Below are positions 28,686-38,274 of a stretch of DNA of 38,522 nucleotides, piece after piece; the stretch's first letter is position 1, and each line of letters begins with the position of its first letter. A model generated the notes under the pieces. That model made no database searches. It saw only the letters and a program-made list of their open reading frames with translations, and was not told where the DNA came from. Both the position numbers and the translations under genes were made by a program. The DNA is taken from contig CALWLM010000015.1 in the NCBI GenBank assembly GCA_944381515.1, positions 1 to 38,522 of the forward strand, in the 5' to 3' direction. This stretch comes from an uncultured Lachnospiraceae bacterium (GTDB lineage: Bacteria; Bacillota; Clostridia; Lachnospirales; Lachnospiraceae).

Positions 28686-29987
28686 ATGGGACGAGGAAGG
28701 AGAGACAGACGGTGGCAGAGACGTGCGGCCGCTTTTCTGACGGTTATTCTTTTTACGGCAGGAGGCGGCTTTGTGTTGGGGCAGGAGAGCGAAGCGGGGC
28801 AGAGCCTTCTTGCGGCGGTGCGGGAGAGAGTGTTTTTTGACGCAGTATGCGCGGTGTCTCCGTTGGTGGGATACCTGCTGGAGGAGCCGCAGGAGGGAGG
28901 GGCAGATATCCCCTACAGTGAAGAAGCGCTGCAAAATGAGATGGAGGCCCTGCTTTTGGCTGAGCAGCAGGGGGGCGCCGCAGCTGGCGCCGAGGAAACC
29001 GAAGGCGCGCAGGAGAGTCAGAGCGACCCGGTGCAGGAGGTGTCAGGCTCCCCGGAAGGGGGAGCGACAGATACCTCGCAGAATCTTTTCCCGGAGGACG
29101 CCGACGAGATGCTGGGGACTCTGACTGAGCTGGACGCAGACCTGTTGGCAGAGATTGAGAGGGAAAACGAGGCCCTCAGGCAGCTGGCGGCAAGCGGACA
29201 GGGACAGTCTGCCGAAGCTGCCGGCGGAGAACTCACCCTTCCCTATACCATGGAACAGCTGAGTGATCTGAACTTTCTGCAGGAAAGCCTGTACAATGTT
29301 AACCAGAGCACAGCCGTGGACACCGATCTTTTGAATGCGGAGGCCATGCTGGGGCAGGACATGTCTCTGGCCAATCCGGACAGCGGCGGACCGAAGGTGC
29401 TGATTCATCATACCCATGCCACGGAATATTTTGCCGATTCGGATGAGTCGGACCCTTCGACTCTGATTGTGGGGGTGGGGAATTATCTGGAGGAGATTCT
29501 GGAGACAAAGTACGGAATCGAGACCATACACGATACCACCGTATATCCCTACAATGAGGCGTATTCCCAGGCGCTGGAGAATGTGGAACAGATTTTGGCG
29601 GAGAATCCCACAATCGAAGTGTTTATTGATCTGCACCGGGATTCGGGTGGTTCAAAAAAATATACCGTGGAGATCGACGGAAAGGAAACAGCCAACATTA
29701 TGTTTTTTAATGGGATTTCCCGCAATCTGAACGGCCCTATTGATTATCTGGCCAATGAAAATCTGGATCAGAACCTGGCTTTCAGCTTTCAGCTGAAAAT
29801 GGCGGGGGACAGCATGTATCCCGGACTGTGCAAGCGCAATTATATCAAATCCTATCGCTATAATCTGCATGTCCTTCCCAGGTCTGTGATTGTGGAGGTG
29901 GGGGATAACAACAATACGCTGCAGGAGGCCAAAAACGCCATGGAACCGCTGGCTGCGATTTTAAATTACGTGCTGAATGGTACGTGA
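28686..29987 (+). CDS. spoIIP: Stage II sporulation protein P
   Basis: SpoIIP is an amidase and endopeptidase that thins septal peptidoglycan during engulfment, together with SpoIID and SpoIIM. The 433-residue protein has a basic N-terminus and one membrane anchor (about 13-32). A long acidic, Glu- and Gln-rich linker (about 70-225) is followed by the catalytic SpoIIP domain with IHHTHATEYF, the DLHRDSGG motif and the conserved tail VIVEVGDNNNTLQEAKN. The key His and Glu residues are in place. GGGGAGG lies about 9 nt before the ATG. It is divergent from comEC with a 100-nt gap. The gpr protease gene that often precedes spoIIP is not here. Confidence 0.95.
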   Translation: MGRGRRDRRWQRRAAAFLTVILFTAGGGFVLGQESEAGQSLLAAVRERVFFDAVCAVSPLVGYLLEEPQEGGADIPYSEEALQNEMEALLLAEQQGGAAAGAEETEGAQESQSDPVQEVSGSPEGGATDTSQNLFPEDADEMLGTLTELDADLLAEIERENEALRQLAASGQGQSAEAAGGELTLPYTMEQLSDLNFLQESLYNVNQSTAVDTDLLNAEAMLGQDMSLANPDSGGPKVLIHHTHATEYFADSDESDPSTLIVGVGNYLEEILETKYGIETIHDTTVYPYNEAYSQALENVEQILAENPTIEVFIDLHRDSGGSKKYTVEIDGKETANIMFFNGISRNLNGPIDYLANENLDQNLAFSFQLKMAGDSMYPGLCKRNYIKSYRYNLHVLPRSVIVEVGDNNNTLQEAKNAMEPLAAILNYVLNGT

Positions 29988-30241
29988 CGCAGGGAAATAT
30001 ATGCGAGAGAAAGATATATCTACGTTACAAATATAGCAGAAACATGGAGAAATGTAAACACTATGCTGCGGATAAGAATTGCGGATAAAAACGAAAAAAG
30101 TGTTTGGAAAAACGATTTTAGTGTGCCACAGACAGACATAGGTATGTTATGATAATAACAGATCAAGACTCTGGCGCGGGACAGTGCGGCGTTTTGGCGC
30201 TGCCTGGCCGGGGCATGACAAGAAAAAGGAGGAAACGTATC

Positions 30242-32284
30242 ATGAAAAGAGTAGTAAGTTTGCTGCTCAGTCTGGCACTGGTGCTTTCTCTTGCCGGCTG
30301 CACATCCGGTACAGATACCACCCAGGCAGCGACGGATGCGGCTACGGAGGCGCAGGAGACTGCAGCTGAGACAGAGGCTGTGTCCGCAGGGATGACGGCT
30401 GGTACCTATACGGCATCGGCTATGGGAATGAACGATGAGGTGACTGTGGAAGTGGAGGTCAGCGAGAACGAGATTCTCTCTGTTACCGTTACAGAGGAGT
30501 CGGAGACTCCCGGTATCGGCGGTCCCCTTAAAAATGCGGACGGCGAGACCCTGGCCGGCGGCGGTGTTTCCCCGGTGGAGTCTGTACCGGAAGCTATTGT
30601 AGCTAATCAGAGCCTTTCTGTGGATACAGTGACAGGCGCTACGATCACATCCTATGCGGTGATCAATGCAGTGAGCGACTGCCTGGAGCAGGCAGGAGCA
30701 GATCCGGCTCAGTGGAAGACCGAGCCGGCGGCGGCAGATGCCGCTCAGGATCAGAGCGCTGACGTGGTAGTTGTAGGCGGCGGCGGAGCCGGACTGGCGG
30801 CTGCTATTTCGGCGTCCCAGGGCGGAGCCAGCGTAATCATCGTGGAGAAGAACGGCGAGGTAGGCGGCGACACACTGGTGTGCGGAGCTATTTACAATAC
30901 GCCGGATGAGGCTCTTCAGAGCCAGGTGGAAATGACCGATGCTGTAAAGGCGACTGTGGAGTCTGCTCTGGCTGAAGAGCCGGTGAGTGAAGAGCACGCC
31001 GCTTTGCAGGCAGAGGTTCAGGCGCAGTGGGATGCTTATCAGGAAGAGGGACGTACGGACCTGTTTGACTCCCCTGAGTGGTATGCTCTGCAGACCTGGA
31101 ACGGCGGCGACAAGGTTGCCGATCTGGATCTGGTCAAGGTGCTTTGCTACAACTCCTACGAGGGATTTCAGTGGATTGAGGATCTGGGCATGTCCTTCTC
31201 CGATATCATCGGACAGGGAGCCGGCTCTCTGTGGCAGAGAACCCACACCAGCACCATGTCCATGGGCACCGGCTTTATTTCTACCTATGTGGAGAATATT
31301 GAGGCCGATGACAATATTACGATTCTGACCGAGAGCACCGGCAAGTCCCTGGTGCAGGATGATGCCGGAAGAGTGACCGGCGTGGTCTGCACGGACAGAA
31401 ACGGCAATGAATTTACCGTGAGCGCAGACATGGGCGTAATTCTGGCCACCGGCGGTTTTGCAGCCAACAGCGCCATGGTGGAGGAGTACAATACCTCCGG
31501 TAAATGGGAAGATTTGAGCGGAGTAGCTACAACCAACCGCTTCAGCTGCTCTCAGGGCGACGGTATCGCCATGGCCCTGGAGGCGGGCGCTTCTCTGACC
31601 GATATGGATCAGATTCAGCTGCTTTATCTGGGCAATACCCAGGATGGACAGCTGACCAAGTATCCGCCCAGAGATGTAAACGGTACGGATCAGGTTATCT
31701 TTATCAATAAGGAAGGCGAGCGTTTCGTCAGAGAGGACGGACGCCGCGACGAGATCTGCCTGGCTGTGATGGCTCAGACGGACAGTATGTTCTACATTCT
31801 GGAGTCGGCAGACGGAGCAGGCTATGTGGATATCACAGATCCTGACTGGAGATCGGCGGATGGATTTACCTTCCAGTATCTGGAGGAGAATGGATTTGTA
31901 GTGACTGCCGATACGCTGGAGGAGCTGGCGGAGAAGCTGGGCATGGATGCTGCGACGCTGCAGGCCACTGTGGATGCCTTTAACGCAGCTGCCGAGGGCG
32001 GAGAGGATGAGTTCGGCCGTACGCTGTATTCCACCACGCTGGAGAATGGCCCCTGGGTGGCTACGGCCCGCCAGGCCTGCGTCCATCACACCATGGGCGG
32101 CGTGACCATCGACACCGAGGCTCGTGTACTGGATGAGAACGGTCAGGCTATCGCCGGTCTGTATGCGGCAGGCGAGATTACCGGCGGCATCCATGGTTCC
32201 AACCGTCTGGGCGGCAATGCCGTAGTGGATACGGTGGTATTCGGCAAGCTGGCCGGCGAGACCGTTGTGAAGGATAACCAGTAA
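30242..32284 (+). CDS. Secreted flavinylated FAD-dependent reductase (flavocytochrome c/fumarate reductase-like lipoprotein)
   Basis: The 680-residue precursor has a lipoprotein signal (LSLAGC, Cys20). An acidic Thr- and Ala-rich linker is followed by an FMN-binding domain (about 50-145). This carries DTVTGATIT (128-136), where Thr134 is the predicted site of covalent FMN attachment by ApbE. An FAD_binding_2 domain follows, with GGGGAG (179-184) and EKNGEVGGDT. Fumarate-reductase landmarks VHHTMGG and IHGSNRLGGNA are kept, as is a candidate catalytic Arg in REDGRRDE. The HPT motif that binds fumarate is replaced by IQLLYLG, so the electron acceptor is probably not fumarate. Related proteins support anaerobic respiration in gut Firmicutes. 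AAAGGAGG precedes the ATG. Confidence 0.92.
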   Translation: MKRVVSLLLSLALVLSLAGCTSGTDTTQAATDAATEAQETAAETEAVSAGMTAGTYTASAMGMNDEVTVEVEVSENEILSVTVTEESETPGIGGPLKNADGETLAGGGVSPVESVPEAIVANQSLSVDTVTGATITSYAVINAVSDCLEQAGADPAQWKTEPAAADAAQDQSADVVVVGGGGAGLAAAISASQGGASVIIVEKNGEVGGDTLVCGAIYNTPDEALQSQVEMTDAVKATVESALAEEPVSEEHAALQAEVQAQWDAYQEEGRTDLFDSPEWYALQTWNGGDKVADLDLVKVLCYNSYEGFQWIEDLGMSFSDIIGQGAGSLWQRTHTSTMSMGTGFISTYVENIEADDNITILTESTGKSLVQDDAGRVTGVVCTDRNGNEFTVSADMGVILATGGFAANSAMVEEYNTSGKWEDLSGVATTNRFSCSQGDGIAMALEAGASLTDMDQIQLLYLGNTQDGQLTKYPPRDVNGTDQVIFINKEGERFVREDGRRDEICLAVMAQTDSMFYILESADGAGYVDITDPDWRSADGFTFQYLEENGFVVTADTLEELAEKLGMDAATLQATVDAFNAAAEGGEDEFGRTLYSTTLENGPWVATARQACVHHTMGGVTIDTEARVLDENGQAIAGLYAAGEITGGIHGSNRLGGNAVVDTVVFGKLAGETVVKDNQ

Positions 32285-32383
32285 ACGTCAAAAGAGACGG
32301 GACTGTTTAGACAGTCGCCACGGATCTGCAAAATAAACAGATGAAACTGACGCGAATGACAGTAATGGCAGGAAGATAAGGAA

Positions 32384-32420
32384 AGGGCGCCTGCGGCTTG
32401 AAACAGCGGGCGCCCTCCTT
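32384..32420 (+). terminator. Terminator-like hairpin after the flavoprotein gene
   Basis: AGGGCGCC (32384-32391) pairs with GGCGCCCT (32409-32416), followed by CCTTT. The T-tract is weak, so some transcription may continue into the LysR gene. Confidence 0.55.
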
Positions 32421-32447
32421 TGCTATCGCCGGCAAGGAGGGATCGGA

Positions 32448-33371
32448 TTGGATATTAAACAGTTGATTACCTTTACTGCCCTGGCACGGGAGAAGCACTA
32501 TATCAAGGTGGCGGAGCATCTGAATTATGCGCCTTCCACGCTGGCAAAGCATGTACATTCTCTGGAGGATGAGCTGGAGGCGCAGCTGGTGGAATATCGC
32601 GGCGGCCGGATTGAGCTGACAGCCGAGGGCAGAAGATTCATGCCTTATGCAGAAGAGATGCTGTCGGTCTATGAAAGATTGCAGGAAGAATTTAACCGGC
32701 AGAGCGCCGCGCCGGGCTGCATCCGTGTGGCAGGCGGAGAGCTGATGGTAGGCTTTGCCTTCGGAGATTTTTTCGGCGAGATGGAAAAGCTGGATGGCAG
32801 AACCAGCCTGCAGGTTAATTCCATCTGCTGTGCAAGAGTTCCCCAGTGGCTGGAGCAGCATGAGGTGGATATCGGCTTTGTCCAGGTGTTAGACCCCCAG
32901 GAGGAGGGACAGCAGGAGGTGGTCAGCCTCTTTGAAGAGGAGCTGTGCCTGATGGCTTCGCCGGAGCATCGTCTGGCAGGGGCGGAGAGCGTCTGCCTGT
33001 CGGATCTGGACCGGGAGAATTTTTCTTATACCTATGAGGATTGCTGCTTTACCGATGAATTCCGCCGCCGTTTGCAGCTGAGCGGCGCACAGCCTTCATC
33101 GGAGCTTTTTCTGGGCAGTATTCACGCGGTGATTCATACGGTGAAGGAGGATAACCGCCTGTGCCTGATTCCCTATGTCTGCGTGCCGAAGATTGCGCAG
33201 CTGGGGCTGGTTCGGCTCAACTGGCTGGATTCTTTCAAGATATACGATGTGATTCTGCTGCAAAAGGGAGTGTACCGCAGCAGCGGTATCAATTCTCTGA
33301 TTCGGGCAGCCAGGGCCTATGCGGAACAGATGAAGAAACAAAAAGAGACAGAAGAAATTGTTCTGCTGTAG
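32448..33371 (+). CDS. LysR-family transcriptional regulator
   Basis: The 307-residue protein has the winged helix-turn-helix of LysR proteins at its N-terminus (MDIKQLITFTALAREKHYIKVAEHLNYAPSTLAKH, about 1-60). A type 2 periplasmic-binding-like effector domain runs from about 90 to 295. The start is a TTG with AAGGAGG 7 nt upstream, and the family N-terminus begins exactly there. It lies directly downstream of the flavinylated reductase on the same strand, so it is a candidate regulator of that gene responding to the electron acceptor or its product (inference). The effector domain has an unusual number of cysteines (SICCARV, YEDCCF). Confidence 0.92.
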   Translation: MDIKQLITFTALAREKHYIKVAEHLNYAPSTLAKHVHSLEDELEAQLVEYRGGRIELTAEGRRFMPYAEEMLSVYERLQEEFNRQSAAPGCIRVAGGELMVGFAFGDFFGEMEKLDGRTSLQVNSICCARVPQWLEQHEVDIGFVQVLDPQEEGQQEVVSLFEEELCLMASPEHRLAGAESVCLSDLDRENFSYTYEDCCFTDEFRRRLQLSGAQPSSELFLGSIHAVIHTVKEDNRLCLIPYVCVPKIAQLGLVRLNWLDSFKIYDVILLQKGVYRSSGINSLIRAARAYAEQMKKQKETEEIVLL

Positions 33372-33375
33372 AACG

Positions 33376-33403
33376 GGAGGTGCTGTGCGCCTCCTATTTT
33401 TTT
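33376..33403 (+). terminator. Intrinsic terminator of the LysR gene
   Basis: GGAGGTGC (33376-33383) pairs with GCGCCTCC (33387-33394) over 8 bp with one U-G pair, followed by TATTTTTTT. Confidence 0.85.
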
Positions 33404-33404
33404 C

Positions 33405-33433
33405 TTGTCTGTCCCGGGCAGTCATGGTATACT
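33405..33433 (+). promoter_or_regulatory. Promoter of lepA
   Basis: TTGTCT (33405-33410) and TATACT (33428-33433) are 17 nt apart with an extended -10 TG, immediately after the LysR terminator. Confidence 0.72.
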
Positions 33434-33527
33434 TTTGATATTGTGGGGTAAAAGGCCTTTGCCCCGGAATGCCTTATTGGTTTAGGCGTTGCACAATATC
33501 ACAAATATATTTGACAGGAGGACAGCT

Positions 33528-35339
33528 ATGGTCATTGATCAGAGCAAAATCCGCAATTTTTGTATTATCGCCCATATTGATCACGGCAAATCCACGCTGG
33601 CCGACCGCATCATCGAGATGACCGGTCTTCTGACCAGCCGGGAGATGCAGGCGCAGGTGCTGGACAATATGGATCTGGAGCGGGAGAGAGGGATTACGAT
33701 CAAATCCCAGGCGGTCCGTACGATATACAAAGCGAAGGACGGAGAGGAATACATCTTTAATCTTATTGATACCCCCGGGCATGTGGACTTTAACTATGAG
33801 GTGTCCAGGGCCCTTGCAGCCTGCGACGGGGCGATTCTGGTGGTGGACGCGGCCCAGGGCATTGAGGCCCAGACGCTGGCCAATGTGTATCTGGCCCTGG
33901 ATCACGATCTGGATGTGATTCCGGTCATCAACAAGATCGATCTGCCCAGCGCCGAGCCAGCCCGCGTCATCGATGAGATCGAGGATGTGATCGGGCTGGA
34001 GGCTCAGGACGCTCCCCAGATTTCGGCCAAGACAGGCTTGAACTGCGAGGATGTGCTGGAGGCTATCGTACACAAGCTGCCGGCTCCCAAGGGAGATCCC
34101 CAGGCGCCCCTCAAGGCCCTGATTTTTGATTCGGTATATGATTCTTACAAGGGCGTTATCGTCTTCTTTCGGATTGTGGACGGCACGGTGCGAAAGGGGA
34201 TGCGTATCCGGATGATGGCCACCGGGGCTGAGTTTGAGGTGGTGGAGGTAGGCTATTTTGGCGCAGGTCAGTTTATTCCCTGCGATGAGCTGCCGGCGGG
34301 CATGGTGGGCTATCTGACCGCCAGCATCAAAAATGTCCGGGAGACCCGTGTGGGCGATACGGTGACGCAGGCGGACAGGCCCTGCGACGAGCCTCTGCCG
34401 GGTTATAAGAAGGTAACGCCCATGGTCTACTGCGGCATGTATCCGGCGGATGGAGCCAAGTACGGAGATCTGCGGGATGCCCTGGAAAAGCTTCAGCTAA
34501 ACGATGCCTCTCTAAGCTTTGAACCGGAGACCTCGGTAGCTTTGGGCTTTGGCTTCCGCTGCGGTTTTTTGGGACTTCTGCATCTGGAGATCATTCAGGA
34601 AAGACTGGAGAGAGAGTACAATCTGGATCTGGTGACGACTGCGCCTTCGGTTATCTATAAGGTCTATAAGACCAACGGGGAAGTCATCGACCTGACCAAC
34701 CCGACCAATCTGCCGGACCCGGCGGAGATCGAGCATATGGAGGAACCGGTGGTATCGGCGGAGATTATGGTGACTACGGAGTACATCGGGGCCATTATGG
34801 AGCTGTGCCAGGAACGCCGGGGCGTGTATATCGGTATGGAATATATGGAGGAGACGCGCGCGCTGCTCAAATATGAGCTGCCCCTCAATGAGATCATCTA
34901 TGATTTCTTTGACGCGCTGAAATCCCGTTCCCGCGGCTATGCCTCCTTTGACTATGAGATCAAGGGTTATGAGCCCTCCAGACTGGTCAAGCTGGATATT
35001 CTGATCAATAAAGAAGAGGTGGACGCGCTCTCCTTTATTGTCCATGAGGATACGGCCTACGAGAGAGGCCGCAGAATGTGTGAAAAGCTCAAGGAGGAGA
35101 TTCCCCGCCACCTGTTCGAAATTCCGATTCAGGCGGCCATCGGCAGCAAGATCATCGCCAGAGAGACGGTCAAGGCTGTGCGTAAGGACGTGCTGGCCAA
35201 GTGCTACGGCGGCGACATTACGAGAAAGAAGAAGCTGCTGGAAAAGCAGAAGGAAGGCAAGAAGCGTATGCGTCAGATCGGCAATGTGGAGATTCCGCAG
35301 AAAGCCTTTATGAGCGTACTGAAGCTGGACGACAGATAA
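33528..35339 (+). CDS. lepA: Elongation factor 4 (LepA), ribosome-associated GTPase
   Basis: LepA/EF4 is an EF-G-like GTPase acting on the ribosome; its precise task (back-translocation or initiation and assembly) is debated. The 603-residue length is typical. G-domain motifs are AHIDHGKST (about 16-24), [18 protein letters not shown] and NKIDLP. The C-terminal domain specific to LepA is present, ending with [24 protein letters not shown] lies 7 nt before the ATG at 33528. An open-frame extension of 13 codons upstream lacks a start signal. It is followed 19 nt later by the sugar kinase, probably in one transcript. Confidence 0.97.
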   Translation: MVIDQSKIRNFCIIAHIDHGKSTLADRIIEMTGLLTSREMQAQVLDNMDLERERGITIKSQAVRTIYKAKDGEEYIFNLIDTPGHVDFNYEVSRALAACDGAILVVDAAQGIEAQTLANVYLALDHDLDVIPVINKIDLPSAEPARVIDEIEDVIGLEAQDAPQISAKTGLNCEDVLEAIVHKLPAPKGDPQAPLKALIFDSVYDSYKGVIVFFRIVDGTVRKGMRIRMMATGAEFEVVEVGYFGAGQFIPCDELPAGMVGYLTASIKNVRETRVGDTVTQADRPCDEPLPGYKKVTPMVYCGMYPADGAKYGDLRDALEKLQLNDASLSFEPETSVALGFGFRCGFLGLLHLEIIQERLEREYNLDLVTTAPSVIYKVYKTNGEVIDLTNPTNLPDPAEIEHMEEPVVSAEIMVTTEYIGAIMELCQERRGVYIGMEYMEETRALLKYELPLNEIIYDFFDALKSRSRGYASFDYEIKGYEPSRLVKLDILINKEEVDALSFIVHEDTAYERGRRMCEKLKEEIPRHLFEIPIQAAIGSKIIARETVKAVRKDVLAKCYGGDITRKKKLLEKQKEGKKRMRQIGNVEIPQKAFMSVLKLDDR

Positions 35340-35358
35340 AAGAAGGGCAAGGACGGTT

Positions 35359-36279
35359 ATGGGCATCGTATGTGTGGGGCAGTGCGGTTATGATATGATT
35401 TTCTGCATTCCCGGCCGGATTACAGAGAATGTGAAGGCTCGGATTACAGAAAAATATGAGCTGGCGGGAGGACCGGCGGCCTGTGCGGCGGCTCTGACCG
35501 GTCTGTGGGGCGCGCCCACCCGGCTGGTGTCCCGTGTGGGCGACGATCTTTTTGGGGAGGCGACCTTAAGGGCCCTGAGACGTTTCGGTGTGGATACAGG
35601 CTATGTGAAGCAGTTTGCCGGAGCAGAGTCCTCCCGCAGCGTCATTATCCGCCACTGTGACAATGGCAACCGTACGGGCTTTAATTATCCGGGAACACTG
35701 GGAGGCGGGGAGCTTCCCCTGCCGGATGCGTGGGACGTGCTTCTTTTGGACGGTCATGAGCCGGAGACTTCCTGGAAGGCTCTTGCGGCAAGGCCGGAGG
35801 CGGTCAGCATTTTGGACGGCGGGACTGCCAGAGAGGAGACGCTGCGGCTTGCCGGGGCGGTGGACTATCTGGTCTGTTCGGAGGTTTTTGCCTCCGGCTT
35901 CTGCGGGGAGAGCATCCGGCTGGAGCAGCCGGAACGCCTGGCAGATATATTTGAGAGACTGGGCAGGCTGGCTCCGCATGTGGCGGTGACGCTGGGAGAG
36001 CGGGGGCTGGTGTATCAGGAGGAGGGGCATTTGTATCACATGCCCGCCTTTGCAGTGGATACGGCAGACACTCTGGGGGCCGGAGATATCTTTCACGGCG
36101 CCTTTGCCTACGGTCTCCATGAAAAGCTTGGTCTGGCGGAGGCGCTGCGCCTTGCAAGCGCCGCCGCGGCCATGAGCGTTGGAAAAATCGGAGGCATGTC
36201 CTCGATCCCGGAGCTTTCACAGGTACAGGCCTTCCTGAAAGACAGAGACAGGGAGGGCAGGGCCAGACTTCTGCGGTGA
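35359..36279 (+). CDS. PfkB-family carbohydrate kinase
   Basis: The 306-residue protein has the ribokinase fold. N-terminal substrate-binding glycines lie in AGGPAACAAALTGLWG (about 35-50). The catalytic base is in DTLGAGDIFHGAFAYGL (about 234-250), which contains the anion hole GAGD. Members phosphorylate sugars or nucleosides; the precise substrate cannot be told. AAGGACGG precedes the ATG. It starts 19 nt after lepA and faces the ABC permease gene, with a gap of 44 nt and no obvious terminator. Confidence 0.9.
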   Translation: MGIVCVGQCGYDMIFCIPGRITENVKARITEKYELAGGPAACAAALTGLWGAPTRLVSRVGDDLFGEATLRALRRFGVDTGYVKQFAGAESSRSVIIRHCDNGNRTGFNYPGTLGGGELPLPDAWDVLLLDGHEPETSWKALAARPEAVSILDGGTAREETLRLAGAVDYLVCSEVFASGFCGESIRLEQPERLADIFERLGRLAPHVAVTLGERGLVYQEEGHLYHMPAFAVDTADTLGAGDIFHGAFAYGLHEKLGLAEALRLASAAAAMSVGKIGGMSSIPELSQVQAFLKDRDREGRARLLR

Positions 36280-36323
36280 GAACCCTGCGGTAAGAGCCTG
36301 AGGGGGCGGAACCGTTAATATTC

Positions 36324-37016
36324 TTAATAGCCTCTTTTGCGCACAATCCTGGCGCAGGACGGAATCAGGAGGATACACAGCAGCAGCCGCAGCAGCGCGG
36401 CGAAAAGCGCCGCCTGCCATTCTGTGGATATGGGAAAGAACATCCACAAATTGCCGGTGAAGGAATAAACCGCTGCCGCCGCCAGCCAGGCCGGCAGCTT
36501 CAGGCCCCGCCGTCCAAAGAGCAGATAGAAGAACAGATAAAAGCACGGCATAATAACGGCCAGGTTAAGAAAATGAACAGGCAGAGGCGCCGAGTCTGCC
36601 AGGACCAATTGAAAATAGCTGGTTCCCCCGTGGGCAAATTTGCGCATCAGCGCAGTGCCTGCCGCTGCCTGAAGGCAGAGGGGAAATATGGAGACCAGGT
36701 TGAGGAAAAGGCCGGACAGAATCTGTTTTTCTGTGGATATGCCCGTCAGCTGTTCCAGCGTGCGTCTGTTGGTAAACCATGGAGCTCCCAGTACAAAGGT
36801 CGGATAGAAGAACAGGCAGGCGCCCGCCAGGAAAAAAATCATGTTAAACAATAGAATCAGGAAGTTCAGATTGGAGCTGCCGGCTATCCGGGTACAGATG
36901 CTCTGAGGGAGCACAAGGACGACCAGATCCGTAACAAGCCACAAAACCAAAGGGACACGGGCGGAATACAGCCTCCGTCTTCCATGCCAGCGCACATATT
37001 TCAAACATTCATTCAT
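36324..37016 (-). CDS. ABC transporter membrane protein of the GntR-linked operon
   Basis: The 230-residue protein has about six hydrophobic segments typical of small ABC-2-like permeases (for example VPLVLWLVTDLVVLVLP and FLILLFNMIFFLAGACLFFY). No sequence family can be named with certainty. The start is the ATG at 37016, which overlaps the last 8 nt of the ATPase gene, so translation is coupled. It is the third gene of the GntR-ATPase-permease operon. Such operons in Firmicutes (YtrABC-like) respond to cell-wall-active compounds, an inference from gene order. Confidence 0.82.
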   Translation of the reverse strand: MNECLKYVRWHGRRRLYSARVPLVLWLVTDLVVLVLPQSICTRIAGSSNLNFLILLFNMIFFLAGACLFFYPTFVLGAPWFTNRRTLEQLTGISTEKQILSGLFLNLVSIFPLCLQAAAGTALMRKFAHGGTSYFQLVLADSAPLPVHFLNLAVIMPCFYLFFYLLFGRRGLKLPAWLAAAAVYSFTGNLWMFFPISTEWQAALFAALLRLLLCILLIPSCARIVRKRGY

Positions 37017-37752
37017 CGTCTTTCCCCTCCTTGCAATTCTCTTTTCCCCCAGTCGTTTTTGTTTTTTCCAGAAAATAATTTTCCACAGAGAGCTTATACT
37101 GCGCGCGGATCTGCTCTGTTTCAATCTGCGAGGCGGTGTGCCGATGCAGAATAATCAGTTCGTCCAGCATGTATTGAAGCTCGTCCAGATGGTGGGTGGC
37201 CATCATCAGAGTGCTTCCTTCCGGCATACATTTCAGTAAAAAGTGGCGGATGTCGCGGCGAAGAGCCGGTTCAATATGGCTTAAGGGTTCGTCGGCCAGA
37301 TAGAGACCGGCCCGGCGGGAGAGACCGAGACTCAGGGCAAGCAGGGTGGTCTGACCGGTGGAGAGCCTGTAGAGCGATCGTCTCTGGGGAAGCTTCAGAG
37401 AGTCGAGCAGCTCCTCCGCCTGCCTCCTGTCAAAATCATCAAAGAAATTGCGGTAGTAGATGAGCAGTTCTCTGGCGTTCATCCAGCTGGGAATCTGTTC
37501 GGGCGTAAGGCAGTAGGAGACGGGACTGCGTTCGTCCAGGCAAAAACGCCGGATGGTTCCCGCGGCGGGACTTAAGAATCCGGCGGCCAGCTTTAAAAGG
37601 GTGCTTTTGCCGGAACCGTTGCCTCCGGCCACGCCAATAATCCGACCGGCCCGCACGTTTATATCAATTTGACTGAGCAGAGGTCTTTTATCATAGGAAA
37701 AGCTTACTTTGTCCATCTGCAAAAGCAGATCCTGCGCGTAATCAGCTGCCAT
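37009..37752 (-). CDS. ABC transporter ATP-binding protein
   Basis: The 247-residue ATPase shows Walker A GGNGSGKST (about 43-51), an ABC signature in the variant LSTGQ, Walker B GLYLADEP and the switch histidine in MMATHH. The Q-loop region contains SYCLTPEQIPSWM. It is a single cytosolic subunit meant to pair with the membrane protein encoded just downstream. The start overlaps the GntR gene by 11 nt, as in many YtrA-type operons. The C-terminal 40 residues are charged and rich in Lys and Glu. Confidence 0.94.
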   Translation of the reverse strand: MAADYAQDLLLQMDKVSFSYDKRPLLSQIDINVRAGRIIGVAGGNGSGKSTLLKLAAGFLSPAAGTIRRFCLDERSPVSYCLTPEQIPSWMNARELLIYYRNFFDDFDRRQAEELLDSLKLPQRRSLYRLSTGQTTLLALSLGLSRRAGLYLADEPLSHIEPALRRDIRHFLLKCMPEGSTLMMATHHLDELQYMLDELIILHRHTASQIETEQIRAQYKLSVENYFLEKTKTTGGKENCKEGKDDE

Positions 37753-38134
37753 TGTTTCTTCCCTCCTCCTTTTCTTCCTGGTCGAGTTCTTCCATACATT
37801 CTTGAATCAGCCGCAGAATTTCCTCCTTCGAAAGCCCCAGCTGCCGCAGCCTGGCGGTGAAGCGCCGCGCCTGACTTTTGAGGAGCTGCCTGGCGTCGGT
37901 GGGCTGCAGAGCAGGATTGACAAAGCTCCCGATCCCCTTTTTGGTGACGATGAGCCCCTGGGACTCCAGATACTGGATTGCCCGGTGCATGGTCAGCGGA
38001 GAAACTTCGTAAAATAAAGCGTATTCCCGGACAGATTTGAGCCGGTCGCCGGGCTGATATTTGCCGCTGATAATTTCCTCGCGGATCAGGCCGCCGATCT
38101 GGATATAGATGGGTGCCGCCGCATCAAAGTTCAT
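37742..38134 (-). CDS. GntR-family regulator, YtrA type
   Basis: The 130-residue protein is a compact GntR regulator. It has a winged helix-turn-helix (about 10-75, with PIYIQIGGLIREEIISGKYQ and the recognition region SPLTMHRAIQYLESQGLI) and a short helical dimerisation tail (about 80-130) instead of a large effector domain. This is the YtrA plan, usually a repressor of the ABC genes it is encoded with. A perfect 13-bp inverted repeat covers the promoter in front of it, which fits autorepression. GGGGGC-type purines precede the ATG. Confidence 0.92.
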   Translation of the reverse strand: MNFDAAAPIYIQIGGLIREEIISGKYQPGDRLKSVREYALFYEVSPLTMHRAIQYLESQGLIVTKKGIGSFVNPALQPTDARQLLKSQARRFTARLRQLGLSKEEILRLIQECMEELDQEEKEEGRNNGS

Positions 38135-38197
38135 GGGCGCATCGCCCCCTTTCTTTTTGCAAGACTATGCCGTCATACTGCCGTATATTTATGTATT

Positions 38198-38227
38198 TAT
38201 ACTGTTATACTTATGTATAACAGTATA
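38198..38227. promoter_or_regulatory. Palindromic operator of the GntR-ABC operon
   Basis: TATACTGTTATAC (38198-38210) and GTATAACAGTATA (38215-38227) are perfect inverted repeats around TTAT. The site begins at the -10 element of the leftward promoter and covers the likely transcription start, so binding would repress. Confidence 0.8.
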
Positions 38228-38251
38228 ACGCTCCAGGCGAACGGCTGTCAA
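38222..38251 (-). promoter_or_regulatory. Promoter of the GntR-ABC operon
   Basis: On the minus strand TTGACA (38251-38246) and TATACT (38227-38222) are separated by 18 nt. The -10 is part of the operator palindrome. Confidence 0.78.
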
Positions 38252-38274
38252 GGGACGACATGGAAACCAGACCC

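Noticed and set aside
28584..28934. N-terminal extension of ComEC by 117 residues
   Set aside because: The extension overlaps spoIIP on the other strand, is Arg-, Ser- and Pro-rich without domain character, and the ATG at 28583 has a good ribosome binding site.
30020..32194. A 724-codon open frame on the minus strand opposite the flavoprotein gene
   Set aside because: Low-complexity composition without any recognisable motif; the plus strand carries a complete, well-supported reductase.
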